This document shows, piece after piece, positions 6,954 to 15,284 of a stretch of 20,295 nt of DNA. The first letter of the stretch is position 1. Every line of letters starts with the position of its first letter. The stretch is from Chitinophagaceae bacterium (lineage in GTDB: Bacteria > Bacteroidota > Bacteroidia > Chitinophagales > Chitinophagaceae): the NCBI GenBank assembly GCA_021151685.1, contig JAGKWS010000076.1, positions 1-20,295 of the forward strand, given 5' to 3'. The position numbers were made by a program, and so were the translations under genes. A model generated the notes under the pieces. The model was not told the origin of the DNA. It ran no database searches and saw only the letters and a program-made list of their open reading frames with translations.

Positions 6954-8324
6954 ATGCTGGCGGAGGAACTGAGGGAGAGAATTCTGGAAGGCAGCCTTCC
7001 GGACGCGGGTAACCGAAGTGGGGATGAAGACTACCCCGCCGAGGTAGCACGCTTATTGCAGGAGCTGGAGGAGGACGAATGCATCAATGTATTCCTTACC
7101 ACGCCCGAAGATTTACAGATAAAAACATTTCCGTTTTTCGACCATGTGCTGCAACGGCACATACTGGACGAGATGCCGCAACCGCAGGTCTCGGTTATAC
7201 TCAACAATCTCGAGTCGAACGACAGGGTAGCATTCTTCGAATCGCTGGATGGTATAGAGGTCACCGAATTCCTCAATCTGCTGAACGACCGTAACCGGCT
7301 GGCCACTTACGACCTTTTGGGATACCCAGAGGAGAGTGTGGCCCGCCTTATCAATACCAAGTTCACTACCGTACGCAAAGAATGGACGCTGGGGCAGGCC
7401 ATAGAGCACATACGCCGCTTCTATACCGATACCCCCGCTGCCAATGTGATATTTGTAGTAGATGGTGCCGGGCATCTGGTAGACGACCTGCACATACGCA
7501 AGTTGGTACTGAACGACCCCGATAGCAAGATAGAAGACATAATGGACGGCTTCTATATAAAGCTGGACATACAAGATAAGATTGAAGATGCCATTCAGAA
7601 GTTTAAGGAATACGACCGCGTAGCCATACCCGTTACCAATAGTAACAATGTGGTGCTGGGCGTTATTACCATAGACGATGTGATGGACGAAGCCGAAGAG
7701 CAGGACACCAAAGACATGCAACAGTTTGGTGGTGTGGAATCGCTGGACCTGCCCTATGTAAAGACGGGCTTCTTTACCATGATACAGAAGCGGGCAGTAT
7801 GGCTCATCATTCTGTTCATAGGCGAGTTGTTTACCGCTACTGCCATGGCCTTCTTCGAGATGGAGCTGCAAAAGGCGGTGGTGCTGCAACTGTTTGTACC
7901 GCTCATCATATCTAGCGGGGGCAATACCGGCTCACAGGCGGCTACCCTCATCATTCGTGCCATGGCCCTCAAGGAGCTTTCCTATAAAGACTGGTGGTAC
8001 GTAATGCGCCGCGAGATACTCTCTGGTCTTACACTGGGTTTGTTGCTGGGCTTCATAGGTTTTGTGCGGCTGGCTATCTGGCAATACATGGGTTGGTATA
8101 ACTATGGCGAGCATTTCAACTGGTTGTTGGTGGCATTGACGGTATTTATGTCGGTAGTGGGTGTAGTGCTGTGGGGTACCCTTACAGGCTCTATGATACC
8201 CATGTTGCTCAAGCGTTTCCGGCTCGATCCTGCTACCTCTTCGGCTCCGTTTGTGGCTACGCTGGTAGATGTTACCGGTCTTGTTATCTATTTTACCATA
8301 GCGGCAGTGGTGCTGGGTATATAG
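6954..8324 (+). CDS. mgtE: Magnesium transporter MgtE
   Basis: An inner-membrane Mg2+ channel/transporter of 456 residues, the normal family length. An acidic helical N domain (about 30-130) precedes two CBS domains (about 135-255, ending VLGVITIDDVMDEAEEQ). After the plug-helix region come five membrane segments between about 275 and 455. The signature SGGNTGSQ at 321-328 is intact. In the final segment PATSSAPFVATLVDVTG, the aspartate at 439 probably corresponds to the pore aspartate of characterised MgtE. The cytosolic N and CBS domains close the pore when Mg2+ is high, which is family knowledge. The ATG at 6954 is the first in frame; an in-frame TGA lies just upstream. It is followed at 46 nt by a membrane protein with its own likely -7 box. 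Confidence 0.95.
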   Translation: MLAEELRERILEGSLPDAGNRSGDEDYPAEVARLLQELEEDECINVFLTTPEDLQIKTFPFFDHVLQRHILDEMPQPQVSVILNNLESNDRVAFFESLDGIEVTEFLNLLNDRNRLATYDLLGYPEESVARLINTKFTTVRKEWTLGQAIEHIRRFYTDTPAANVIFVVDGAGHLVDDLHIRKLVLNDPDSKIEDIMDGFYIKLDIQDKIEDAIQKFKEYDRVAIPVTNSNNVVLGVITIDDVMDEAEEQDTKDMQQFGGVESLDLPYVKTGFFTMIQKRAVWLIILFIGELFTATAMAFFEMELQKAVVLQLFVPLIISSGGNTGSQAATLIIRAMALKELSYKDWWYVMRREILSGLTLGLLLGFIGFVRLAIWQYMGWYNYGEHFNWLLVALTVFMSVVGVVLWGTLTGSMIPMLLKRFRLDPATSSAPFVATLVDVTGLVIYFTIAAVVLGI

Positions 8325-8350
8325 TGGGCGCAGCATAGCCGTCGTTATTG

Positions 8351-8358
8351 TACTTTTG
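8351..8358 (+). promoter_or_regulatory. Putative -7 box before the GTG-start membrane protein gene
   Basis: TACTTTTG is a perfect TAnnTTTG match ending 11 nt before the GTG at 8370. It suggests independent transcription with a very short leader. No -33 match is seen. Confidence 0.4.
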
Positions 8359-8369
8359 GTGTTTTAGCC

Positions 8370-10091
8370 GTGTCGCAATATACTATTACCAGTGGCCCCC
8401 AGCGTACCGAGCCTATTATGGCCGGGTGCATCTTTGTGGGGTTGTGGGTGGCTTTGTTTGTGCTCTATTTCCCGGCAGCGCGTGCCGGTTTCGTGTCCGA
8501 CTTCACTGGTTGGCTCTACGACCTGCAACACCATTCGTTTGCAGAGCATATCAACCGTACGCATTTCAAGGTGGTAAGCCTGTATCAGGGCACACAGTTG
8601 GCTACGTGGCTCTACTACCAGTGGGCGGGCATAGACCCGTGGCGGTGGCATATGCTCTTTATTACTCTGCAAGCACTGAATGCTACCCTGCTCTACAAGC
8701 TGGTAGCCTGCATGCTGCGCGATAGCGGTACCGACCGCTACAGGGTGATAGCCCTTACGGGCAGTGTGTTGTTCTGCGTGTCGCCATCCTTGTCCGAGGT
8801 GCTGGTATGGGAACCTTGCTACCATTATTTGCAAGGGCTATTCATGATGTTGCTTACCCTGCACTGGGTGCAGGAGTATGTGTATACCCGCAATCCTCGG
8901 TTGGTATGGTATAGTATTTTCCTGTTTGTTTTTGCTACCCATACGCTCGAGATATTTTACCTCACCCCATGGCTTGTGCTGTTGCTCGCATTGTTTTACC
9001 GGTATCAGTGTACCGATGGCCGGCAGGTGGGTACCCGCATTATCGCTAAGTTTTTTATACCCTTGCTTCTATTGTTCGGCCTGCGCCTGTTAGAGTTCCG
9101 CCTGCTTCATGGCGACTGGGTATCGCGCATAGGTTCGTCAACCGTGCTCTCAGTAAGCGATATGGGCCTTGGCAAACCCGCCAAATACCTCTACCACCTT
9201 ATTGCACTGGGCCGTTTCTGGCCCGGTCATTTTCATATTGGCAGCCTCACACTGGCCTCGGTTCGGCAATCCATTTACCAGCTTTGCGATAGTGGTTTGG
9301 GCATATTTTCATTTTGGTCGGTGGCAATAGCCGTCACCGGCTGGTGTATGTTCCGGTACAAGTACATGACCGGCAGCGCACGGGTAGCATTCATCATGTG
9401 GCTGTGCATGCTGGCGGCATTGGTGCTGGTAATGCCCCTGTGGTTCTACGATCTGTTGCTCATCTCTATGGACAGGTATGCCTACTTCACCATCCCGTTT
9501 CTGGCCATGTTGGCAGCTATTGGCATATGGCGCATACGCCGCAGTTGGCTACGGTACGCCCTGCTGCTGGTGTTGCTACTGGCCAATGTACGTTATACCA
9601 TACAAGCCAACAGGTATTGGATGAAGGGCGAGCGCATTACCTATAGCCTGTTACATACTTTGCCGGTACACAACAACAAAATCACCGTCCTGCTCAATCT
9701 GCCCGAGTCGATGCATGGAGCCCCAATGATAGGCGCGTCTGATATGGGCGAATACAAGCTGATGCATAACCTGCTGGTGCCAGGCAGCCAGCTTACCGGC
9801 ACCGTGTACGATGCTATGGGCTACAACATGCAGTCGCCCGAAGATGGTGCCCATGTGCAGGTACTCCACGACTCTGTACTGCGTGTACGTCTCAATCAGT
9901 GGGGTACATGGTGGTGGTACAATGCACTGGGCGGGCACGATTATGAAAATGCCGACTATAGCGTACACGTGGTAGATGGTAGCTGCTACGACCTCACCAT
10001 GAAAAAGAACAGTAGTAATTATCTGTTTTTTTACCAGACGGGCAAAGAATGGAAGCCAGTTGACCTCGCACATGCAGGCGAACAATATTGA
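8370..10091 (+). CDS. Large polytopic membrane protein, possibly glycosyltransferase-like
   Basis: A 573-residue integral inner-membrane protein with about ten hydrophobic segments, including 17-40, 143-160, 170-200, 220-240, 310-330, 340-365 and 375-410. A soluble tail of about 150 residues follows the last segment (LLLVLLLANVRYTIQ). The first periplasmic loop has acidic/aromatic features (FVSDFTGWLYDL). Topology and tail resemble uncharacterised O-antigen or PMT-like (GT-C fold) proteins of Bacteroidota, but I see no decisive catalytic motif, so the function stays open. The frame begins with GTG at 8370. The next in-frame ATG is at 8418, just at the first membrane segment, so the true start may be either. 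It follows mgtE by 46 nt, and no terminator is visible after it. Confidence 0.8.
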   Translation: MSQYTITSGPQRTEPIMAGCIFVGLWVALFVLYFPAARAGFVSDFTGWLYDLQHHSFAEHINRTHFKVVSLYQGTQLATWLYYQWAGIDPWRWHMLFITLQALNATLLYKLVACMLRDSGTDRYRVIALTGSVLFCVSPSLSEVLVWEPCYHYLQGLFMMLLTLHWVQEYVYTRNPRLVWYSIFLFVFATHTLEIFYLTPWLVLLLALFYRYQCTDGRQVGTRIIAKFFIPLLLLFGLRLLEFRLLHGDWVSRIGSSTVLSVSDMGLGKPAKYLYHLIALGRFWPGHFHIGSLTLASVRQSIYQLCDSGLGIFSFWSVAIAVTGWCMFRYKYMTGSARVAFIMWLCMLAALVLVMPLWFYDLLLISMDRYAYFTIPFLAMLAAIGIWRIRRSWLRYALLLVLLLANVRYTIQANRYWMKGERITYSLLHTLPVHNNKITVLLNLPESMHGAPMIGASDMGEYKLMHNLLVPGSQLTGTVYDAMGYNMQSPEDGAHVQVLHDSVLRVRLNQWGTWWWYNALGGHDYENADYSVHVVDGSCYDLTMKKNSSNYLFFYQTGKEWKPVDLAHAGEQY

Positions 10092-10108
10092 TGTAATTAG
10101 TCCTGTCT

Positions 10109-10140
10109 TTTGTCATTCTTCCATAGAATAGGTATCTTTA
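10109..10140 (+). promoter_or_regulatory. Putative promoter for the gene at 10176
   Basis: TTTG (10109-10112), 20 nt, then TATCTTTA (10133-10140), one base from the -7 consensus. It lies about 35 nt upstream of the ATG. Both elements and the spacing agree with the Bacteroidota pattern. Confidence 0.5.
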
Positions 10141-10175
10141 ATAAGAGACGTTTACCGAAAGTCTCCTGAACGGAT

Positions 10176-10664
10176 ATGAAGTATATAGCTAAAGGCAATC
10201 AGAACCGGCATTTCGAGCTGAGAGATACTGTGGGCGAACTGAAAGGCAATCTCGATTATACATCATGGTTTTCGCGCCGTGCTGCCGAAGTGCAGGTGCC
10301 CGGTGCCAGCTATACTATAGCACCTACAGGTACTTTGCAAACTACTGTAGCATTAAAGAGCGGAGAAGACCCGCTGATAACAGGAAAATTCAACTGGAAG
10401 GGGCAGATAGTCTTGCACACCCCCGAAGGTCGCTCTTATATACTGAAACGCACCAGCGTTTTCGGTGGCACATTCGGCCTTTTCAACGACGAGGAGCGCG
10501 AGATAATGGTACTCAATCAGCACTTCGAAATAAAGGGTTGGAGCTTTTGTTACGAGATTGATACCGACGAAAGCCATCGCGAGTACAAAGACATACCACT
10601 TATATTGATGCTGTTGTATTGCATCAATCACATGCATTTGGGGGCTTATGCCCCCTCGGTATAG
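10176..10664 (+). CDS. Conserved cytosolic protein, possibly LURP-one/Tubby-like fold
   Basis: A 162-residue protein without a signal peptide. It consists of alternating short strands with repeated G-x-L/W patterns (VGELKGNLDYTSWF, ITGKFNWKGQIVLHTPEG, SYILKRTSVFGGTFGLF) and ends in one hydrophobic helix (DIPLILMLLYCINHMHL). This recalls LURP-one-related beta barrels around a central helix, but I do not recognise a defined family. A GGGGGC/GCCCCC hairpin overlaps the last codons, and a separate terminator follows at 10703. It has its own putative promoter, so it is probably monocistronic. The start is the first ATG, 35 nt after the promoter. The role is unknown. Confidence 0.75.
   Translation: MKYIAKGNQNRHFELRDTVGELKGNLDYTSWFSRRAAEVQVPGASYTIAPTGTLQTTVALKSGEDPLITGKFNWKGQIVLHTPEGRSYILKRTSVFGGTFGLFNDEEREIMVLNQHFEIKGWSFCYEIDTDESHREYKDIPLILMLLYCINHMHLGAYAPSV
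10640..10655 (+). other. GC hairpin overlapping the 3' end of the coding region
   Basis: GGGGGC (10640-10645), loop TTAT, GCCCCC (10650-10655) is a perfect 6-bp stem inside the last codons of the preceding gene (stop 10662-10664). There is no T run right after it, so termination or mRNA 3'-end protection is only possible. Confidence 0.35.
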
Positions 10665-10702
10665 GCTTTTGATTAGTTTGCCCCAACTATAGGTTGTTTG
10701 TT

Positions 10703-10729
10703 ACTGTCTACTACCGTAGACAGTCTTTT
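10703..10729 (+). terminator. Rho-independent terminator after the 10176 gene
   Basis: ACTGTCTAC (10703-10711) pairs perfectly with GTAGACAGT (10716-10724) around loop TACC, followed by CTTTT. It lies 38 nt after the stop codon. Confidence 0.75.
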
Positions 10730-10739
10730 GATATACCGA

Positions 10740-10769
10740 TTGACAATTGATGCGCTTTTACTATTTTTG
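10740..10769 (+). promoter_or_regulatory. Putative promoter for the lipoprotein gene
   Basis: TTG (10740-10742), 19 nt, then a perfect -7 box TATTTTTG (10762-10769), placed 11-20 nt before the possible start codons. Confidence 0.5.
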
Positions 10770-10780
10770 AGATTCTAACA

Positions 10781-11809
10781 ATGATACACATGAGAAAACC
10801 AGCGTTCCTTTACCTCGCTGTATTAATAACCATCGGTGCCCTCATCGGTCTCTCTTGCAAAAGGGTAATACACTCCAATGCGCCTACACCCAACAATGTA
10901 AGGTTGCTTGGCTACAGCAAAATCACTACCATATCGCAAACCGTGCCGGTAGCATTGCCCACCAGCAAAATCACCGAAAGCTTCCGCTTTTACTACGATG
11001 AAAGCAACCGTGTGAGCCAGATACTGTACGATGGCAACGACGCTACAGAATTTCACATGCGTATCGATTTTAGCTACAAGAGCGATACCATATTAAAAAC
11101 AATCACCGATATTCTTACCAATATGGTGGTAGAGCGCGATACATTCATCAAAAATAGCGATGGTGCTATTGTAACAGCGTACACCCCTGGTTACAAAAAC
11201 ACGGGTGTAAAACACACCTTCGAGTATTACAACAAACTGTTGTCGCGCATTACCAAAACCGCTACCAACTGGACACGCGCCTCGGCTACCTCTTCCGTCA
11301 CCTATACATCGGTTAATGGCGACTGGCTGAAGCAAACTGCAGGCAGCAAGTTAGACTGTGAGTTTACCAACATGACACAAGGGTTAGATATAGACTGGAT
11401 AACCGATACCAAATACTTTGGCCATATCGAAGATCTGATGTCTTATAAATATACCTTCGACCCATATACACATACCAAGGACATCAGAATTTGGGTGCAG
11501 GATACACTGCAAGATACTACAGAACTCATATATCCCGCCTGGGAATGGGCCAACGAAGGATACCACTTCTATACCGAAAATGCCAACCGTATAGGCGACT
11601 GGTTGCAGTTGCAGTCATTTACCATGTATGGCCAAAACATATACCGCAACAGCCATCTGGTAGAGTCTATCGCCTCGCGCAAGCAAAACGCCTACATAGA
11701 TTACCGTTATGATGCGCAAAGCAAAATAACCCAGACATCGGTAGTGGTTACCGACAGTTCTATGAATAAACGAACGTACACATACGATCTCCAGTACGAG
11801 ACGTTTTAG
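10781..11809 (+). CDS. Exported lipoprotein with YD-repeat-like segments
   Basis: A 342-residue protein with an N-terminal hydrophobic signal (FLYLAVLITIGALIGLSCK). The cysteine near residue 27 is a likely lipid-attachment site, although GLSC is a weaker lipobox than LxGC. The mature part is rich in strands with phrases such as FYYDESNRVSQILYDG and YRYDAQSKITQTSVV. These resemble the RHS/YD-type 'Y-D-x-x-x-R-l' repeats and DUF4595-like lipoproteins of Bacteroidota. It is probably anchored in the outer membrane. The start may be 10781 or the second ATG at 10790; the latter gives a usual MRKP signal start. It has its own putative promoter before it and a strong terminator after it, so it is monocistronic. 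Molecular function is unknown. Confidence 0.8.
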   Translation: MIHMRKPAFLYLAVLITIGALIGLSCKRVIHSNAPTPNNVRLLGYSKITTISQTVPVALPTSKITESFRFYYDESNRVSQILYDGNDATEFHMRIDFSYKSDTILKTITDILTNMVVERDTFIKNSDGAIVTAYTPGYKNTGVKHTFEYYNKLLSRITKTATNWTRASATSSVTYTSVNGDWLKQTAGSKLDCEFTNMTQGLDIDWITDTKYFGHIEDLMSYKYTFDPYTHTKDIRIWVQDTLQDTTELIYPAWEWANEGYHFYTENANRIGDWLQLQSFTMYGQNIYRNSHLVESIASRKQNAYIDYRYDAQSKITQTSVVVTDSSMNKRTYTYDLQYETF

Positions 11810-11847
11810 CGCACACAACATTTGCACAGGCTTCTATGCCGTAGCAC

Positions 11848-11886
11848 AAACAGGAAAGAGACATACTCTTTCCTGTTTGCTTTTTT
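11848..11886 (+). terminator. Strong Rho-independent terminator
   Basis: AAACAGGAAAGAG (11848-11860) pairs over 13 bp with CTCTTTCCTGTTT (11866-11878) around loop ACATA, followed by GC and six Ts. It ends the lipoprotein transcript 38 nt after the stop. Confidence 0.9.
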
Positions 11887-11931
11887 GGTTTAGCCTTGCG
11901 GTAGGTACAAAGATGTAGCTCTTATTGCACA

Positions 11932-11943
11932 TTGTCCGGACAA
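11932..11943. promoter_or_regulatory. 12-nt perfect palindrome upstream of pyrH
   Basis: TTGTCCGGACAA is fully self-complementary and lies 110 nt before the pyrH ATG. It could be an operator half-site pair. No factor is recognised. Confidence 0.25.
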
Positions 11944-12052
11944 CGATGGTGGTGTATACTATTAGTCATAGGGTAGTCGAAAATATGTGGGCCAAACAGG
12001 TAACTTTTTTATTTCTTTGCAACAGATTTTTACATTCCAAATTTCTCTTACA

Positions 12053-12763
12053 ATGCTTCCAAAATACAGCCGTGTTCTGTTAAAACTTTCTGGCGAGTCC
12101 CTGATGGGCGACCGCAATTTTGGTATTGCTCCGCAAATGCTGGAGCAGTACGCCAAAGAAATAAAGACCATAACAGACATAGGGGTACAAGTAGCCATAG
12201 TAATAGGCGGTGGCAACATATATCGAGGCATGAACGAAGCTGAAACCGGCATAGAGCGTGCTCAGGGCGACTATATGGGGATGCTGGCCACCGTCATCAA
12301 CGGTATGGCCCTGCAAGCTGCGCTCGAGAAAGTAGGTGTCATCACCCGTCTTTTGTCGGCCATCAAGATGGAGCAAGTGGCCGAACCTTACATACGCCGC
12401 CGCGCCATACGCCACCTCGAAAAAGGCCGTGTGGTAATATTTGGTGCAGGTACTGGCAACCCATACTTCACAACCGATACAGCAGGCTCACTGCGCGCTA
12501 TAGAGATAAATGCCGACGTGATACTGAAGGGCACCCGTGTAGATGGCATCTATACCGCCGACCCCGAGAAAGACCCCTCAGCTACCAAATTCGAGACATT
12601 GTCATTCAGCGAGGTTATCAGCCGCAACCTGAAGGTGATGGACATGACAGCATTCACCCTGTGTCAGGAAAATAACCTGCCCATAATAGTGTTCGACATG
12701 AACCGATCTGGCAACCTGCTGGACGTGATTAGTGGTAAGCAGGTAGGCACCTACGTCAGCTAA
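12053..12763 (+). CDS. pyrH: UMP kinase
   Basis: Phosphorylates UMP to UDP with ATP in de novo pyrimidine synthesis; a cytosolic hexamer of the amino-acid-kinase fold. The 236-residue product has all family landmarks: LKLSGESLMG at 10-19, the glycine loop IGGGNIYRG at 51-59, GAGTGNPYFTTDTA at 131-144 and LKGTRVDGIYTADP at 158-171. The open frame extends up to a GTG at 11987, but the ATG at 12053 gives the canonical length and N-terminus (MLPKYSRVLLKLSGE), so it is preferred. The usual bacterial neighbours tsf or frr are not adjacent here. A long perfect palindrome follows the stop by 21 nt. Control by GTP activation and UTP inhibition is family knowledge. Confidence 0.97.
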   Translation: MLPKYSRVLLKLSGESLMGDRNFGIAPQMLEQYAKEIKTITDIGVQVAIVIGGGNIYRGMNEAETGIERAQGDYMGMLATVINGMALQAALEKVGVITRLLSAIKMEQVAEPYIRRRAIRHLEKGRVVIFGAGTGNPYFTTDTAGSLRAIEINADVILKGTRVDGIYTADPEKDPSATKFETLSFSEVISRNLKVMDMTAFTLCQENNLPIIVFDMNRSGNLLDVISGKQVGTYVS

Positions 12764-12784
12764 GGCACATAATTATTGTACAAG

Positions 12785-12826
12785 TAACATCACGAACGCC
12801 CGCACATGCGGGCGTTCGTGATGTTA
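12785..12826. terminator. Long palindrome between convergent genes (bidirectional terminator)
   Basis: Positions 12785-12804 and 12807-12826 are exact reverse complements, giving a 20-bp uninterrupted stem with a 2-nt spacer and a GC-rich core (ACGCCCGCA). It lies between pyrH (+, stop at 12763) and the membrane-protein gene (-, stop at 12852). There is no T run on either side, so it may act as a roadblock or 3'-end stabiliser. Confidence 0.7.
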
Positions 12827-12851
12827 TAGGCAGGTGCGCTGCTTGTGCTGT

Positions 12852-13184
12852 TTACACCCAATGCAACACTTTAGCTACCTCTGCAATCAATATTATTGCC
12901 AGAAACGTTATGGGCACACCTGCTACAAGGCTCATACACAACCGCAGCCACACACTCCGTTCGTTAGCCCACCGCCGGTACAACCACCGGCACACAAGCC
13001 ATGTGGGTATGCCATAGAGCAACAAACCCGCTATGTTTTCGGTGTGCAACAAATCTGCCCACTTTTGGGTATCGCTATCCATTAGGCCCAGTAGGGCAAA
13101 TGCTATAGCTATTGCAACAATAGATACTATGTGTACCACCGGTTTCCTATTCCAGATGTCTATGTTGTTGTCTGTTGATTGCAT
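12852..13184 (-). CDS. Small integral membrane protein
   Basis: A 110-residue protein with three hydrophobic segments: residues about 17-34 (VVHIVSIVAIAIAFALLG), 50-66 (ENIAGLLLYGIPTWLVC) and 82-104 (LCMSLVAGVPITFLAIILIAEV). A positively charged loop with two adjacent arginine clusters (CRWLYRRWANER) suggests an inner-membrane orientation with this loop in the cytosol. No family is recognised. It is convergent with pyrH and lies 122 nt beyond the end of the 13307-14290 lipoprotein gene on the same strand, so co-transcription is possible but unproven. The ATG at 13184 is the only good start. Confidence 0.65.
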   Translation of the reverse strand: MQSTDNNIDIWNRKPVVHIVSIVAIAIAFALLGLMDSDTQKWADLLHTENIAGLLLYGIPTWLVCRWLYRRWANERSVWLRLCMSLVAGVPITFLAIILIAEVAKVLHWV

Positions 13185-13306
13185 ATGGCAAAAGGGTTTA
13201 TATCTATACGCAAAAAAGCCTTATTTATTGTGTATCAGCACAATCATCCGGTGCTACCAAAAGCAAAATGCATAGGTTGTTCTTTATACGTCAAACAGTG
13301 CTTTTT

Positions 13307-14290
13307 TTAGTACCGTACATCCAGCCCCTGATACATTTTGGGTATAGGCATAGCACTGATAATAGAACCAGACATATCAAGCTGATGCATTTTGAAGGAG
13401 AAAAATGGCGAGGGAGCAGTAAAATCTTGCGAGGTAAAAATATAGCGATCTGTACAAGGCTCTATAGTGGCCGATAGCAACTTTGGATTGATGTTTATAC
13501 CAAGGTTGGATAGTACAGCAAAGCTGCCGGTTGAAGGATTTATCTTAACAAATTCGAAGGTACCAACTATACCCGGCGACTGGCGTAGTGCGTATAGCAT
13601 GTTGTCGTTAGGGTTGTACCGAAGCCCCCAAAGTTGCGTTGAGGCCCCTCCGGTATATACTACAGCCGGTGTGCCCGTGCTGCCATAGGTATGTTTCCGT
13701 ATTTTGAATTGGATGGTGCTCGCATCATATGTCTGAAAGTAGACATCACCGGTTGTGGGGTCTGCCGTCGAAATGTCGTTGTATATTGGGTCGGGGCTGG
13801 TAGCTATGCTATTGGTAATATAACTTGTGCCGCTTATTACTATTTCGCAAAGCGTACTTGAGGTGCCCGATGTGACAAAACATAGTAGTTTTCCATGATT
13901 GCGGTCATACACCAATCCATCTATTATGTCGGTGTCGGCGATAGTACCTGTATACGATAGCATAGTGCTACCCGTGCCCGATATCTTATACAAATGATTA
14001 TCAGTATCACTCCGCATAAATGAAAAATAGGCGTTTTCGGCCAAATTGTATGCACTTTGATTGAAATGAGTACTGCTACTAATGGCAGTTGTGCCGGCTA
14101 TTGCACCCGAAGCAAGATCTATCATGCCTGCATTGCATGGCATGTAGGGCGCTGCCGAATTGCTGTCGCTGGTATACCCGTATAGTACTCCCGTTGTGGG
14201 GCAGGTAAAAGCAGATGTCTCTGGTTCTTTTTTGCAACCTTGCAAGGCAATAAGTGCGGCACAGGCTACTGTTAATAATCGGGTGGTCAT
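13307..14290 (-). CDS. Lipoprotein, probable beta-propeller-like, unknown function
   Basis: A 327-residue protein with a signal peptide and clear lipobox (TVACAALIALQGCKKEP, lipidated Cys at 19), so it is membrane-anchored on the periplasmic side or on the cell surface. The mature chain is Ser/Thr/Gly-rich and strand-rich, with recurring motifs such as GLVYDRNHGKLLCF, DISTADPTTGDVYF and GLRYNPNDNMLYALRQ. The spacing of these repeats suggests a six- or seven-bladed propeller of the NHL or Kelch-like kind, but no exact family is recognised. It is divergent from the DUF4402 gene across a 355-nt gap. The start is the ATG next to the signal peptide. No terminator is seen after it. Confidence 0.78.
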   Translation of the reverse strand: MTTRLLTVACAALIALQGCKKEPETSAFTCPTTGVLYGYTSDSNSAAPYMPCNAGMIDLASGAIAGTTAISSSTHFNQSAYNLAENAYFSFMRSDTDNHLYKISGTGSTMLSYTGTIADTDIIDGLVYDRNHGKLLCFVTSGTSSTLCEIVISGTSYITNSIATSPDPIYNDISTADPTTGDVYFQTYDASTIQFKIRKHTYGSTGTPAVVYTGGASTQLWGLRYNPNDNMLYALRQSPGIVGTFEFVKINPSTGSFAVLSNLGININPKLLSATIEPCTDRYIFTSQDFTAPSPFFSFKMHQLDMSGSIISAMPIPKMYQGLDVRY

Positions 14291-14645
14291 ATTGGTGTAT
14301 GTTTTTATTAATAGACAGAGTTAGTTGTTAAAGGGTTGGTTATTCATTATTTGTTTATCACTTTGCTTTAGCCCAACAAAGGCAACATGGTTATATACAA
14401 TACTCTTCGGCTAAAGCCTGTCAATAGCACATACTCTATCCGCCCTTGCTGTTCTCCCAAACCATACAATATTTCAACATCAAATTCCGCAGTATGGAAT
14501 CTCCTTCCACGCAATAGACACTTTTGCCTTCATGCCAAAACAATGTGTATTGATTATCAATGCATTACATTTCTGGCACGCCATTGGCAATATACCTTGC
14601 AACAAACAAGCTAACAAAAACACAAACAAATAAAAACGAACTACA
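14291..14645. other. Divergent intergenic region with imperfect promoter elements
   Basis: No convincing gene lies here; short frames present have atypical composition. ATTGATTATCAAT (14549-14561) is a 6-bp-arm palindrome that could be an operator. TATACCTTG (14591-14599) is an imperfect -7 element for the DUF4402 gene. Positions 14600-14645 form an A-rich leader, typical of highly expressed Bacteroidota genes. Confidence 0.4.
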
Positions 14646-15170
14646 ATGAAAAACATCATCAAGTCTCTCGCCATTGCTGCTGTTGCTACTTTCGGTTTTG
14701 CTACTGCTTCTCACGCTCAGGCTACCGCAACTGCTTCTGCATCTGCCACCATCATTACCCCCATCTCTATCGTTAAAGACGTAGACATGAACTTTGGTAA
14801 TGTGGCCGTATCGGCAACATTGGCTGGTACCGCAGTACTGGCCCCCGCTGGTACCCGTACCACAGGTGGTGCAGGTGGTGTTACATTGCCAGCTACTACC
14901 GGTACTGTATCTGCAGCCAGCTTCACAGTAAGCGGTCAGGCAGGGTACACATACGCTATCACACTGCCTACATCATGTGTTATCAGCGATGGTGCTTCAC
15001 ACACCATGACTGTTGACAACTTTACCTCTATGCCATCTGCCACTGGTTTGCTGAGTGCAGGTGGTACAGAAACGTTGAATGTGGGTGCTACGCTGAATGT
15101 AGCTGCCGGTCAGGCAAGTGGTTTGTACACCAATGCTACAGGTGTACCGGTAACAGTGAACTATAACTAA
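14646..15170 (+). CDS. DUF4402-domain secreted protein
   Basis: A 174-residue exported protein with a signal peptide ending SHAQ at residue 25. The mature domain matches DUF4402 as I know it: I-x-PISI and MNFGNVAV early, AASFTVSGQAGYTYAITLP in the middle, then G-GTETLNVGATLNV and a final tail with VPVTVNYN. Such proteins are small all-beta secreted or surface subunits, often with Ala/Thr/Gly-rich sequence as here; some are pilus- or coat-like. It is encoded alone, with an A-rich leader and its own hairpin terminator, which suggests strong expression. The start is unambiguous. The biological role is not established. Confidence 0.9.
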   Translation: MKNIIKSLAIAAVATFGFATASHAQATATASASATIITPISIVKDVDMNFGNVAVSATLAGTAVLAPAGTRTTGGAGGVTLPATTGTVSAASFTVSGQAGYTYAITLPTSCVISDGASHTMTVDNFTSMPSATGLLSAGGTETLNVGATLNVAAGQASGLYTNATGVPVTVNYN

Positions 15171-15233
15171 TATAGCCCCCCCCACAATACTGCGGACGAG
15201 CGACAGACAACAGACGAGAATGAACCGCACACT

Positions 15234-15261
15234 AAAGCACTGCCACACGGCGGTGCTTTTT
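15234..15261 (+). terminator. Rho-independent terminator after the DUF4402 gene
   Basis: Positions 15234-15244 pair with 15249-15259 over 11 bp (one T-G wobble) around loop ACAC, followed by a T run ending at 15261. The A run on the left side may let it also act for the convergent gene at 15285. Confidence 0.85.
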
Positions 15262-15284
15262 GTTGGCACAAGGGGAGATAAGTT

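Noticed and set aside
7113..7889. 258-codon minus-strand frame opposite mgtE
   Set aside because: It is a shadow of the clearly conserved mgtE coding strand and is rich in Tyr/His/Val because it is antisense to it.
14387..14674. Short frames on both strands between the lipoprotein and DUF4402 genes
   Set aside because: They overlap each other and the DUF4402 leader, have atypical composition and no recognisable motif.
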